From: Hortaea werneckii
Lineage: Eukaryota; Ascomycota; Dothideomycetes; Mycosphaerellales; Teratosphaeriaceae
Direction of reading: 5' to 3'
Assembly: GCA_037044905.1 (NCBI GenBank)
Contig: JBAOKB010000018.1
Coordinates: forward strand, 1 to 64,000
Length of the DNA: 64,000 nt
Positions within the stretch are counted from its first letter, which is position 1. Each line of letters starts with the position of its first letter. The position numbers were made by a program, and so were the translations under genes. Below, piece after piece: positions 41,588 through 51,707 of the stretch. Below the pieces are notes generated by a model. That model was not told the DNA's origin. It worked only from the letters and a program-made list of their open reading frames with translations, and made no database searches.

Positions 41588-42068
41588 TGTAATCGATTTT
41601 TTTTCTCTTGTTGCTCCGGGAGGATGGGTGGGAGGGGATCCCACAGTGTGGGTGGGAATGTCTCGGCGGCGGGTGGTGGTGGTGTGACGGGTGCCGCTGT
41701 ACTGGAAGAGGCGTCGGCTAGTGTGTCTATTCGCCTGCTCCCTGGTTTGATCTGGCGAGTCCTTTTCCGGGCGACTGTGTTGTGATTGTGTGTACGTTGG
41801 CTTTGGGTGGAGTATCCAGATGGAGAATCATGAACAGCAGCAGCAGCAGCAGCAGCAGCAGGGTTCGTGGATGCCGCAGGGCACCTCACTCCCGAGCCAT
41901 CTCCGCCTCCGCATCCATGTCCCACAGCTCCATCTCCACCACTTCCAACAACACCACCACAACGACGACAATCGCGGAACACTTCATGGTCGCCTCCATG
42001 GCCTGTTGCCATATGTCCATTTCCCCACAACACACCGCTTGACAACTTCCCACCCCCGTCGACCTACA
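41588..42068. promoter_or_regulatory. Divergent intergenic region uL30m / SEC6 with in-frame extension
   Basis: 481 bp. The SEC6 frame stays open here from an ATG at 41820, adding 83 codons with a Gln run, but this extension is His/Pro-rich and unlike Sec6 N-termini, so it is treated as 5' UTR or promoter. Confidence 0.4.
41835..41861. repeat. (CAG)9 microsatellite
   Basis: Nine CAG units upstream of SEC6, in phase with its frame (would code nine Gln if translated). Confidence 0.9.
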
Positions 42069-44525
42069 ATGGCCGACCTCATCCATGCCTCCTCCACCAA
42101 CAACCACCTCCCTCACGACCACGAAACCCCCACTTCCCACCTCGCCGATCTCCTCAAACACCCCGACGACCTGGACCGTCTCCCCTTACTCAAAGCCGAG
42201 TTCACACGCAAAAAAGCCGCAGTCGACGCGCAGCTCAAACATGGCCTCTCGGAACAACTCTCCGTCACCCAATCCGGCATGACGGCCATAACCGACGGCA
42301 GCAAGTCCGTCAGCCTGATCAAGGAAGAAATGCTCAAGATCGACCGTCTCTGCTCCGAAGCCCAGGGCATGATCAAGGACTTCCCCGAGATCGAGAAGCT
42401 AGGGCTGATGCAGCGGAACTTCGCCGCTGTCGAGGCGATGAAGGACAGTATCGATACTTTCTCCGAGCGGTTGGAGGAGCTGGAGGGCTTGTTGAGGGAG
42501 GACGACGACGAGCCTGATGTCCAGTCTAATCTGCTCGCGGTGCATAAGGGGCTGACGGAGCTGAGGGATGTGAGGGATGCAGCGATGGAGCAAGTCAGTC
42601 GGGGTCCGGAGGGGGAGAGCGGGTTGGAGTTGATTGAGAATTTGCCTTTGGCGGGTGGTGGTGCTGGTGAGGGAGGAGGAGGGGGCACGCTACGCGAGTG
42701 GTTTACCAAACTGGATGATGTTGTGGATTGGTTTGATGAGCATGTGGGGAGTGCGTGTTTGAACATTATCAACTTGGTTCAGGCGGGGAATAATGGGTTG
42801 GTGGTGAGGCTGGCTATCGTGATTGAGGAAGAGGAGAAGAAGGATAAACAGGTCAAGGCTTTGCAGGATGCCCAGAGGGAATTCCAGGATGTGGCGAGTA
42901 GGTTTAAGAGCATTGCGGTTGCGCAACGCTCACTGCGCGGTTACAAGGGCAAGTTTCTGGAGGCTTTGAAATATTCGGCTGCTGCACAATTTGAAGGGGT
43001 CAAAGAAGCTTTTGCTGAGGATCCGGAGCGTTTAGAGAAGAGCCTGAGATGGTACTTCAATGATCTGAATACAGTCAAGCTAGGTGTTGTGGAGTTGGTG
43101 CCAAAGAAGTGGCGAATCATGCGGACGTACACCAACATTTACCACCAACTTATGCACGACTTCTTGACGGAGAGATTAGATGATGAGAACATCAGTCCAG
43201 TGCATATGTTGGCCATACTGAACTGGGTGCCCAAGTACTACAGCAAGATGAAGCGCTTAGGCGTGGAAGAGACCGAACTCAAGCCGCATGTCATCGACGA
43301 GCGCGAAAGCGACCTTGTGCGCGAATACCGTGGCCTCATCACCAAGGCGGTCGAAGAATGGATGGCGCGCATCGAATCCGCAGACACGAGAGCCTTCTCC
43401 AGCCGAGAAGAAGGCAGCCTTGACCAAGATGCCGACGGCCACCTTCACACCAAGAGCCTCGGCGACGTCTGGACCATGCTGAGAGAACAACTCGCCGTGG
43501 CCGAAGCCTCCGGCCGCGCCGACGTGGTGGAAGGCGTAGTCGACGCCATGTACCGGGCCCTACAATCCCGCCAACGCATGTATCAAACCCTCCTAGACCG
43601 GGAATTCCAGAAGATCGAGAACCTCGCCGCCACAGCCCCGAACCCTTCCGACATCGAAGGCCTCTCCTCCTACCAAGACTGGCTCGTGGCCATCGCCAAC
43701 GACCAAATCACCAACATCGACGACGCGCCGCAAGACGGCATCACCTCGTTCCTGACCCGCTTCAAGCAATCCTACGAACCCCTCGTCTCCCCCTCCTACC
43801 CCCTCACCTCGGCGCAACAACACCACGACCAACTCACCAACTCCTACGTGGACCTCTCCACGCACTGCCTGCACCTCTTCGCGCGCCTGCTCTTCACGAC
43901 GGACTTCCGCAACGTGCTGAAGACCTTCTTCGTGCCGCCGACCTGGTACCAGGAGCGCAGCATGCAACAGATCACGACCACCTTCGAGGACTACCTGTCG
44001 GGGGAGAACAACATCATGCAGGTCCTGCATCCCTCGCTACAACCCATCCTCGTCGAGGAAATGGCCGAGACGCTCCTGACCTCGTACCTGTCCAGCGTGC
44101 ATAATCGGGGTGTCAAGATCCGGTTGCGGATCGATCCTTACACGGAGAAGATCAAGGACGATGTCGTGACGGTTTTCCAGTTCTTTCAGGGGTATCCCGA
44201 GAGTTTCGAGGGGATTAAGGATAAGTGGCGGGTTGTCAATGATTTCCAGAATCTGTTGAGTGCGGAGAAGAATGCCGCTGGTGGTGGCGGTGGTGGTGGT
44301 GGTGCGATGGGGATCGGTGGGACCGGTGCTGGTGCAGGAGGGCCGATTGTGGACGCTTTCGCCGCTCTCAAGGCCAAGTATTGGGATGTGCAGCTGAGTT
44401 GGGTCGAGGCGGTTTTGCGGTGTCGGGACGATTTCGATCGGGGCATGTTGAGTGCGGTTAAGAGTGCCGCGGCCAATTTGGAGGTCGAGAGGGGGATGGA
44501 GACTGTGATGAGTAAGATCAAGTAG
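42069..44525 (+). CDS. SEC6: Exocyst subunit Sec6
   Basis: Intronless, 818 residues. N-terminal coiled coil (LADLLKHPDDLDRLPLLKAE, LIKEEMLKIDRLCSEAQGM) then the long helical-rod C-terminal Sec6 domain: LKYSAAAQFEGVKEAF, MRTYTNIYHQLMHDFLTERL, MLAILNWVPKYYSKMK, EGLSSYQDWLVAIANDQITN and VVTVFQFFQGYPESFEGIKD. Sec6 is a core exocyst subunit that tethers secretory vesicles to the plasma membrane and binds the SNARE Sec9, needed for hyphal tip growth. A Gly-rich loop of about 20 residues near position 736 is an unusual low-complexity insert late in the protein. The start at 42069 (MADLIHASS) was preferred over the in-frame ATG at 41820. Confidence 0.94.
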   Translation: MADLIHASSTNNHLPHDHETPTSHLADLLKHPDDLDRLPLLKAEFTRKKAAVDAQLKHGLSEQLSVTQSGMTAITDGSKSVSLIKEEMLKIDRLCSEAQGMIKDFPEIEKLGLMQRNFAAVEAMKDSIDTFSERLEELEGLLREDDDEPDVQSNLLAVHKGLTELRDVRDAAMEQVSRGPEGESGLELIENLPLAGGGAGEGGGGGTLREWFTKLDDVVDWFDEHVGSACLNIINLVQAGNNGLVVRLAIVIEEEEKKDKQVKALQDAQREFQDVASRFKSIAVAQRSLRGYKGKFLEALKYSAAAQFEGVKEAFAEDPERLEKSLRWYFNDLNTVKLGVVELVPKKWRIMRTYTNIYHQLMHDFLTERLDDENISPVHMLAILNWVPKYYSKMKRLGVEETELKPHVIDERESDLVREYRGLITKAVEEWMARIESADTRAFSSREEGSLDQDADGHLHTKSLGDVWTMLREQLAVAEASGRADVVEGVVDAMYRALQSRQRMYQTLLDREFQKIENLAATAPNPSDIEGLSSYQDWLVAIANDQITNIDDAPQDGITSFLTRFKQSYEPLVSPSYPLTSAQQHHDQLTNSYVDLSTHCLHLFARLLFTTDFRNVLKTFFVPPTWYQERSMQQITTTFEDYLSGENNIMQVLHPSLQPILVEEMAETLLTSYLSSVHNRGVKIRLRIDPYTEKIKDDVVTVFQFFQGYPESFEGIKDKWRVVNDFQNLLSAEKNAAGGGGGGGGAMGIGGTGAGAGGPIVDAFAALKAKYWDVQLSWVEAVLRCRDDFDRGMLSAVKSAAANLEVERGMETVMSKIK

Positions 44526-45223
44526 GGACAGTAGGGATTGGGAGAGGATCGATGATGATGGGAGTGGTGGTTGTGGTGCGGTAGGGGTGACGAGATGCTT
44601 TTGAGCGAGGGCGTTGGTGGCGTGATGGTCTTTCTGGCACTCTCATTGAGTGAGATACCCGGGTTCATGTATTTGATAGTTGTGCGTATGCATTTTGCTT
44701 AACATAACACAATGACCGAACACCTCATAAGACTCATGTACTGAACTGAAGGAGACACGGTGGATGGTGTTGAAATCTGACAGAGAAAGCTTAAGAGACT
44801 GATACAGAGGGCAGAAGGCACGATTGATCACAGAGCAACTACAGGGTATTGGAGAAAGGATGTGATTGAAAACGTCATTGTGCTATCTGTCTGAAAGCTA
44901 TGCTAAGCAGTACATTGGGCAGTCACATCGTAGCCTTTGGCCGCACCGCCATCCTTGCATTCAGCCATCCAGTTCTCTCGCTGCAACACCGTCGTAGCAT
45001 ACCAGTGCCCTCAGCTCCATCGCAGCTGCAATTCGTCAAGATGATTAGGGGCGCAATATGTGGCGCGAAGAAAGAAGCTTGTGAGTAGTAAGGAAACCGC
45101 AAGGAGCAGGCTTGACTGACGACAAGCTGCTGGGTATCTTGATGCCAACCCTCGATGAACGCCATCTGCCGTCAGACAATCATGATGTCGTGCTGTCGTG
45201 AGTCTTGGGGGAAAGTGGTGAGT
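44526..45223. other. Convergent 3' region, no supported gene
   Basis: About 700 bp between the SEC6 stop and the stop of the minus-strand hypothetical gene. Frames here lack protein character. Confidence 0.4.
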
Positions 45224-46567
45224 TTACATGAAGGGCAGCTTGGCCGCGACGAATTCTTGCTTCGCAGCCTTGGCGGCAGCGGCCTGAGCCAGCGCGTACC
45301 TGACATGCGGCGGGCTGCAAGAACGCTTGCCGTCTGGGCTCTGACCTTTGCCGTTGGTGGAGGTGCTGTTGACGTCCTTCTTGACCTCGCGCTTGATGAA
45401 CGCGCAGTCGGGAACGCATTCGGAGGTCTCGGACTTGGCGGCCGTGACAGCGGTGGTGATGTCGGACGACTTGGTCTTGTCGTCATGAACGGTGGAAGAT
45501 GGAGCAGAAGCGCGAACGCGGAGATGCGGAGGAAGCACGTTGGGCTTGGGCGGCCAAACGGCGTCGACAGGCGTCTCAGCCGACTCGTTGGCGACCTCAG
45601 TCTTGTTGGTCTCGGGAACAGTGGCCTCGTTCTTGCAGGTCTCGGCGTGCGCCGCCTGCTCAATGAGGTTCGCTTCGCGCTGAGCCTTGAAGCGAGCGTT
45701 ACGCTCCGCCCACCACTTGTCGTTCTCGGCCTTCGACGCGGCCCACCTAGCCTCGTTGTTGGCAAGCGCCGACTGGTTCGTGTTGAGACTCTCGAGACGA
45801 CCATGCTCGGTGATCAGGAAGGCGCCCCACGCAGAGTTGATTGTGCCGAAATCGCGAACGTGTGATGTTGGGAGAGCACGCGAGTTGGTCGGCTGAGTGC
45901 GCCCTGTGGTCTGCTGAACACGCGTGGCGTTCTGCTTGAGGGAAGTGCCCTTGCCAGGCTGGTCAGAAGCCTTGGTGCGATCGGCTTGAAGACGGCCCTC
46001 AATACCCTTCTTCAACGCGATCTTCATGATCTTCGTACCGAAGTCGAACTTGCGGTACAGACGGCCTTCGTACATCTTCTCAATGACCTTGTGCAAAGCG
46101 GCACGATCGGACCCCTTGTACATGGGCTGGGTCCAGACGGGCATGGTGATCCTGAGGTCGGGGTTGGACGGGTCCCACTTGCTGAGGATCTCTTCAGCGA
46201 CCTGGGTGCCGACCAACTTCTTGAGCTGGTTGACGGAAGCCGATGTGGCTGGGGTGCCTGAGGTCTTGATCTTGGCAGCGGCATGGTCGTTGGTCGACTT
46301 GGAATCCTTGGCCTTGCAGTTGATGTCCGAAGCAGGAGTGACGTTCTTGACTGGGGTCAGACCTGGAATATACTCAGAGGCCGACTGGGAGTTGACCTGG
46401 AAGGCTGGAGCCTCGGCGCGCAGTGGCGAAGTCGGCGCAACCCTGTCGTCATTCTTGCCGTTCGGGGTGTTGATGGTGATGACGGCAGTGGGGTCGGCAC
46501 CAGCATCCATGAGGAATTGCTCGGTCTTGTTGCGAGCGATGTAGGCGGAGCCAGTGTTGAACTGCAT
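45224..46567 (-). CDS. Hypothetical Lys/Ala-rich protein
   Basis: Intronless, 447 residues from ATG 46567 (MQFNTGSAYIARNKTEQFL); the frame is open further upstream but loses protein character. I recognise no family. One region looks folded: LKKLVGTQVAEEILSKWDPS, then MPVWTQPMYKGSDRAALHKV and GRLYRKFDFGTKIMKIALKKG. This could be a small helical, protein-binding module. Elsewhere it is Thr/Asn/Ala-rich and probably disordered, with one Trp/Lys-rich helix (ARWAASKAENDKWWAERNAR). The codon use is C-rich at third positions, as for well-expressed fungal genes. No signal peptide or membrane span is present. Confidence 0.7.
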   Translation of the reverse strand: MQFNTGSAYIARNKTEQFLMDAGADPTAVITINTPNGKNDDRVAPTSPLRAEAPAFQVNSQSASEYIPGLTPVKNVTPASDINCKAKDSKSTNDHAAAKIKTSGTPATSASVNQLKKLVGTQVAEEILSKWDPSNPDLRITMPVWTQPMYKGSDRAALHKVIEKMYEGRLYRKFDFGTKIMKIALKKGIEGRLQADRTKASDQPGKGTSLKQNATRVQQTTGRTQPTNSRALPTSHVRDFGTINSAWGAFLITEHGRLESLNTNQSALANNEARWAASKAENDKWWAERNARFKAQREANLIEQAAHAETCKNEATVPETNKTEVANESAETPVDAVWPPKPNVLPPHLRVRASAPSSTVHDDKTKSSDITTAVTAAKSETSECVPDCAFIKREVKKDVNSTSTNGKGQSPDGKRSCSPPHVRYALAQAAAAKAAKQEFVAAKLPFM

Positions 46568-48537
46568 GGTGAGGGTGTAGTGTGGGATTGACTGTGCAAA
46601 AAGCTTGGAGGTGAATGAGTATTCAAGGTCTTGAGCTGGACGATCTAGGTGGCCGGCACCGAGCTTTCCAGAAGTGAGTACGAGAAGTCTGATGACTGGG
46701 ATGTTGGTCGATGATGAGTAGAACGGAGCGCTGATGAGGATGTGTGACTGAGTGTGAAGGGGTTGATGAAGAGAAGAGAGAGGAAAGGAGGGCGCGAGAG
46801 GAGTTTTATGTGGACGACGCCAAGCCGACAATAGGAGTCATCGACAATGGCAAGACTCGAAATGCAGGAGGCTGGGGAGGTGGAAGTGTAGTAGCAGACA
46901 ATAGGAGTGGTGGACGTGGACAATTGCACAGCCTCGAAAGTCAAAAGCAGGTGGCTGGATAACTCACATCCAGCATGTGATTGCGCCTTGACGGCAACGC
47001 GGGAGTTCGGTACCATGAAAGAGCACTGCCGGCGGACGCCTCGTTGCTGGGATCGAAGTGGGCCATGGCACCTAGGTAGGATTCAAACGGATGGTACAAT
47101 GAAGACGATCTTGCTTGGCTTCGGGGTATTCGGATTGGAGTTCGAGATGCAGGTGGATGGGCGAGGAGGGCGGAGGGCGATTCAGAGGTCCGAGCTGAGG
47201 TGAACTGAGGTTGGTCGCGGACTGAAGCAGGCGCAGCCGGCACAAGCAGACAGCGGAGCACGTGCGCACGTCACCTCTCCCACAGACGCCGGCGTGCTAT
47301 TGTGCCAAAGAGCAGTTTCAATGGTTTCAAGATGGCTCATGTGGAAGTGGAATCACGAAAATGCTGTTTGCGGTCTTCGCTTGATGCGACCAAACTGTTT
47401 GTCGAAGCCTTTTCAGCTTGCTGCCGATAATAAGTTGCCTGGTAGTTGAATGATTCTGTATCCCTGAACGTAAAAACCCGTTCCCTATGAGGTAAGAATC
47501 TTGACAGGTGTACCCTTCAGTTGCCAAAACGTGAGCCACTATCGCATCGGCAAGACTAACGAGTGATACGATCCGATCTTCCAAGCCGCAAGTGAAATCA
47601 TCGCTGCTGCTGCTGCTGCTGTTGCTCCTCATGCGTGACATGATAGAGTAATTTGCCCTTTACCTGGAGCGCGTGGCTTCCCTTGAGGTCAGGTGACTTA
47701 GGACGCTGTCCTTTGCGACAACCAGCGGCATCCAGGGCCCAAGTAATCTGCAGAGTTTTGAGTCGAGTCGCAGGTATGATCCGGATAATTTAGCTTCACA
47801 CTTACAGGCTTTCAAAGCTGTTACGGTCTCCCTAGCCGGGTTAGGTCTGACGACCTGACTTCCTTGCATGACGTCTCCATGATGGCGGTAACCAGGAGTC
47901 GACGTATTCACGTAGTCCGTAAGAACACTCGTTCAAAGAGGAGATGAAGAGTTGACAAGCGCAAGGAGATATATAATTTGGTCTGAGAACTTGCAAGACA
48001 AATGGGCCCCTTTCATGAGCGTCAACATCGTACAATTGCATTTATCACCCACCTTTTGCTCCCAGAGAAGCTCCCACGGTCGTTCATGCCATTATCACTC
48101 CGCGACAGACACCTCAGTATTCTGCCCTGGGGGCTCTACAATGCCTAAAGGCATTCTTGTCGCCCCGACGTTTTGTCTTCAGCATCAGCTTCATCAACCC
48201 TTAGAAGTGGCTTACAGTAGTTTACGGCCGCGATTGCATCTGTAACATGGGTTGAATTACTCTCAAGCAACATCATCGCGCTCAAAGCGAGTCTGCCCAT
48301 GCAAGCTGGATGAGGTGAAGTTGATGAGGAGACGGAAGACGATGGCAATGAAGACAAAGCACAGGCCAGGCCTCGGCCGGGCTTCTGTCCGGCATCGCTC
48401 TTGTCTTGCCACGAGAAATGACATAAGCACTTCCTTTTAGCTCTACAACCCTTGATCTATTGCATCTGGCTCGATTTTCTTGGTCCAATCCTTCCTTTTA
48501 TTCCCAATCGAAACCCAGTCTTCCCAGTCCACCAGCC
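46568..48537. other. 2-kb divergent intergenic region, no supported gene
   Basis: Separates the hypothetical gene from SDHAF4. It includes a (CTG)6-like run at 47604-47621 and CCTAGGTAGG at 47071-47080. Frames at 47327-47911 on the minus strand were judged random: poly-Ser from the CTG run, no domain. Confidence 0.4.
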
Positions 48538-48999
48538 ATGCAAACCACACACAGAACAATGCGCACGATGCGCCCGGGCTTCTTCCGCCGCACCTTCACC
48601 TCCCGACCCGCCGCCCGAGCAGGCTGGGGACCACAGCCCTCTCCGCCCAAGCTGCCAAAGGAAGAGCAGGAGATCTTCGAGAAGCTGCAACAGCAATCGA
48701 CGGGCGCATTCAGCACCCCGCGGGCACAAGAAGAGCCTGCCGAAAACGCCGAGAAAGCCGAAGCCAAAACCAAATCCATGAGCGCAGACGACATGCTGGA
48801 GCAATTACGGGAGCGGGCCCGACTAGCAGCTAAAGGTGATGGGGAGGAGCTCCATCCGAACGTTCGACGCGGCGCCGCGCCCGAGTTCGAAGGCGATACC
48901 AACCCCAAGACGGGCGAGGTGGGTGGGCCGAAGAACGAGCCGCTAAGGTGGGGGAACACGGGGGATTGGAGCTACAATGGCCGAGTCACCGACTTTTAA
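48538..48999 (+). CDS. SDH8: Succinate dehydrogenase assembly factor 4 (SDHAF4/Sdh8)
   Basis: Intronless, 153 residues. It starts with a mitochondrial targeting peptide (MRPGFFRRTFTSRPAAR). It ends with the DUF1674 signature GEVGGPKNEPLRWGNTGDWS followed by YNGRVTDF, which binds the flavinylated Sdh1 subunit. The factor protects free Sdh1 and promotes its joining with Sdh2 in complex II assembly in the matrix. The middle is Glu/Ala/Lys-rich and longer than in yeast. The start at 48538 was chosen for the targeting peptide; the frame is open upstream to 48460. Its 3' end is 73 bp from that of the thioesterase gene on the other strand. Confidence 0.92.
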   Translation: MQTTHRTMRTMRPGFFRRTFTSRPAARAGWGPQPSPPKLPKEEQEIFEKLQQQSTGAFSTPRAQEEPAENAEKAEAKTKSMSADDMLEQLRERARLAAKGDGEELHPNVRRGAAPEFEGDTNPKTGEVGGPKNEPLRWGNTGDWSYNGRVTDF

Positions 49000-49072
49000 G
49001 GAAAATATGGGAACAGCTGCTGCAAGGAGATTTCAAGGCATTACTTGGTGTTCGAAGAGAGTTGTTACAACA

Positions 49073-49795
49073 CTATAATTTGGGCTTGTCGCCTTCCCAA
49101 TTGTACTTGTTATGTTCGCACGTCGCCACCAAGGCTCCGTCTTTCTCCCGATATACATCCCCTCTTATGAGCGCTAGCTTGTTCTCTGCGTTGATCACCT
49201 GTCGCTCGTCATCAGTATCCTGCATTTACTATCTCCCAAGTCGGAATCTCAGAACAAAAGAGGAGGAAAAAAAAAAAAAAAAACTCACCTTGCAGTCTAA
49301 TCTAAGCGGCTCATCAATCTTGGTGGGTTTCAAAAAGGTGATGTTGAGGTTACGGCTGGCGCCCAGCGTCGAGTAGAACTTCGGCTTGCCGACCAGGCTG
49401 AGACAGAGAGAGGTGCCAACGTCGAGGAGCGTAGCGATGGCACCGCCGAAGATGTGGCCGACCGGGTTGCGGTACTCTGCCGGACAGCAGAAGCGCCAGA
49501 CGATCCTGGACGTGTTGTCGGCGTGTGCTTCCGCGTGCACGAGTGCGGGTTTCCAGTGGAGGATGTAGTGGTTGGGTGCCCCTTGGACCAGCTATGGCCC
49601 CAGATGGGGTCAGCATAATGAGAGCTACTGTTCGCATCTTGATTGATTATTTGAATTGCGGTGCATGTCGTGTACAGTGAAGACTTCATGCAGATGTTGT
49701 AGGGGCAATGGATGCACGCTTCCTTGCTTCCTGAGAATAGCCTCCGTCTTAGCCACAGCTTTAACTAATGAACCCTTTTGGCTGGCGTCTGCCAT
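49073..49795 (-). CDS. PaaI/ACOT13-like hotdog-fold thioesterase
   Basis: Three exons by eye, complement(49073..49198, 49289..49591, 49676..49795), 182 residues, phase 0 at both introns. The hotdog domain includes NPVGHIFGGAIATLLDVGTS, the HGG-type helix of PaaI/4HBT thioesterases; here the His-Gly-Gly is replaced by Ile-Phe-Gly-Gly. LGASRNLNITFLKPTKIDEP and LALIRGDVYREKDGALVATC follow. These enzymes hydrolyse acyl-CoA thioesters. Intron 2 has a run of 17 T on the transcript strand. Its acceptor at 49198 was preferred because it restores the expected CKVINAENKLAL strand. An upstream in-frame ATG at 49870 could extend the N-terminus by 25 residues. Confidence 0.75.
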
Positions 49796-50050
49796 TTCTT
49801 CGTTCTTGCACGCAAATGAAAGCACGGATTCGATTTCGACCTGTCTTTCATTGCGATTCTTTCCTGGCAACGAGGTATGAAGTCTTATCCACCGCGACTG
49901 TCTTCAGACTCATGATCGTCCTTTATAAAAACAGCTATCTTACGCTAAACGCTCCACAAGAGTGTGTTCCTGTACCGGTTACCTTTTACGGCAAGTGCCA
50001 AGGCTAGAAATTCGCCTTGCCTGTTTCCTTATAGGTCAAGTCTATTCCCT

Positions 50051-51259
50051 TCAAAGGCTACAAGTACGTGTGGTAGATTGTTTCCCACCAGTCTCCAACC
50101 GATCGATCTCCCGTTCAACCCTCTCAGTCTCCCTCAGTAGCTCCGCATACTCACCCACCATCTGCTTCATCCCTCTTTCCTGGCGATATGCGGCCAGCCT
50201 CTCATCCATCTCACGTACTTTCCGTTTCAACGACAGCGACTCCGCGTCAAGATCCTCTTGTTTGTTCCGTAGGATCCCTTGGATCTCAGGCGTGTAGATC
50301 TGTTGCATTAGCTGCCCATGCTGGAGCAAGAGCTTCTTGCTCATGCCTTCTGCTACTACGGCGAGGTAATCCGCTTTGGCCTTTGTTCCACGAGCCACCG
50401 AGCCGTGGATTGTTTGCTCCAGAATGCGTATGCTCGTCTCTATGATCTCGCGGTAGAGCTCGTGTAAAGCGGGTATTTCCTGCGCGAGGGAGATGCGGAG
50501 TTCAGATAGTCGTGATGTGGAAGTGGCAAGGGTCCCCTGGACCTTATGGATTGTGTCTGCTAGGTCTTCGACGTGAGGCGCATTCTCCGGCGACAGCAGA
50601 CTTGCTAGAGCAGTCGCATCTGTTTGTATGTTCTTCGAGATGGCTTCAGCGATCCTGGGGGCATACTCCTGCTCTTGGCATTAGCTAGTTCGAGCATCGC
50701 GAGGGCAAGGCTTTCAGTACGTGAAATCTCTCCAGCTCGCTCGCTATGATGTCTTTGTCTTCGTCGCCGATGTCTCCCGCGAGCGATGCCGCTGTAATGC
50801 CAACCAGGTCTTGCAGCTGCGTCTATGTTAGCGGACGCAGCGAAAGCATAGCAGGAGTGATGGCAACACACCTCTTCTGGCAACTCGTCACCTCGATAGA
50901 CCAGATCACTAAGTCCAGAATGTACGATTTGCCGTTTTGCAGACTCGACTTGAGCTGCTTGGATATCCTGAGGCTTTGTTAGCTCTATGCTTTTTACAGC
51001 GCAAGTGGCGGTGGGCTGCCTGGCACATCTCGTCCACCTCACGCGTCCAGGACGCGAGCCCGTGACTGTTTTAACGAGGCCGAGAGACTTTTCGAGCAGT
51101 CTTGGAACTGACCTTTTCAAGTGCTTCGCGCTCCTTCAAAGCCTTTGCGTCCAGCTTAGAGGTGCCATCGGTGTTCAGCTTGTTCGAAGAAAGGTCGCGA
51201 TAGAGCGCTGCGAACTTTGGATTCGCGCCGAGTACAGACGTGTCGGCAAGCGGCAGCAT
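50051..51259 (-). CDS. Coiled-coil protein, augmin subunit HAUS4-like
   Basis: Four exons, complement(50051..50668, 50721..50816, 50872..50967, 51113..51259), 318 residues; introns of 52, 55 and 145 bp, all phase 0. The N-terminus MLPLADTSVLGANPKFAALY is followed by short helices and then a long C-terminal coiled coil. This contains GTKAKADYLAVVAEGMSKKL, QIYTPEIQGIL, and MVGEYAELLRETERVEREI. The YTPE motif followed by a helix ending in EYxxL...EIE resembles HAUS4 of the augmin complex as I remember it, which brings gamma-tubulin to spindle microtubules for branching nucleation. That assignment is tentative. An acceptor-like TAG just upstream of the start (51272-51274) leaves open a further 5' exon. 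Confidence 0.7.
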
Positions 51260-51707
51260 GTTAAAAGGCACCTAGTTGACTTTGTAAATATTCCAAATGA
51301 AGGAAACTACTGCTTTGAGCTGGCTGTAAGATGGATGAGGGTCGCAGCTTCGGCTTTGGGGGTGGAGAGGGGAAAAGAGCGATCAAAGCCCGTACAGTTC
51401 CAACAGATGCATACGCTTTGTGAGACCACTCACGAGCTTTTTACATTGAAAGCGTTACACGATCCTTGGAAGGTAATATTGCTTGCGTCTTGCAAGTCCA
51501 TATTAACACCAAGTGTCATTTGGGCAGCGACACAAGCTGATTATACTCACGATTGGGAGTTTAAATTTTCGGGAGAACAAAGTGGAGGCACTACTAATAA
51601 CTGCGCGAAACAGGAAAAGAGAAGAAGATCAAGATAATAAAGGACTAGCACTACAGTGGGTATCAAAAAGCGACGCTTTATCTGAAGATTGGGAATTCTT
51701 GTAGAGA
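51260..51707. other. Intergenic region without a supported gene
   Basis: About 450 bp between two minus-strand genes; AT-richer than the flanks. No gene seen. Confidence 0.4.

Noticed and set aside
45172..45804. 210-codon minus-strand Ser/Arg/Pro-rich frame
   Set aside because: Frame-shifted shadow of the hypothetical gene at 45224-46567, with composition set by its codon bias.
47327..47911. Two minus-strand frames in the 2-kb spacer
   Set aside because: Poly-Ser arises from the CTG run; neither has a domain or splice-linked partner.
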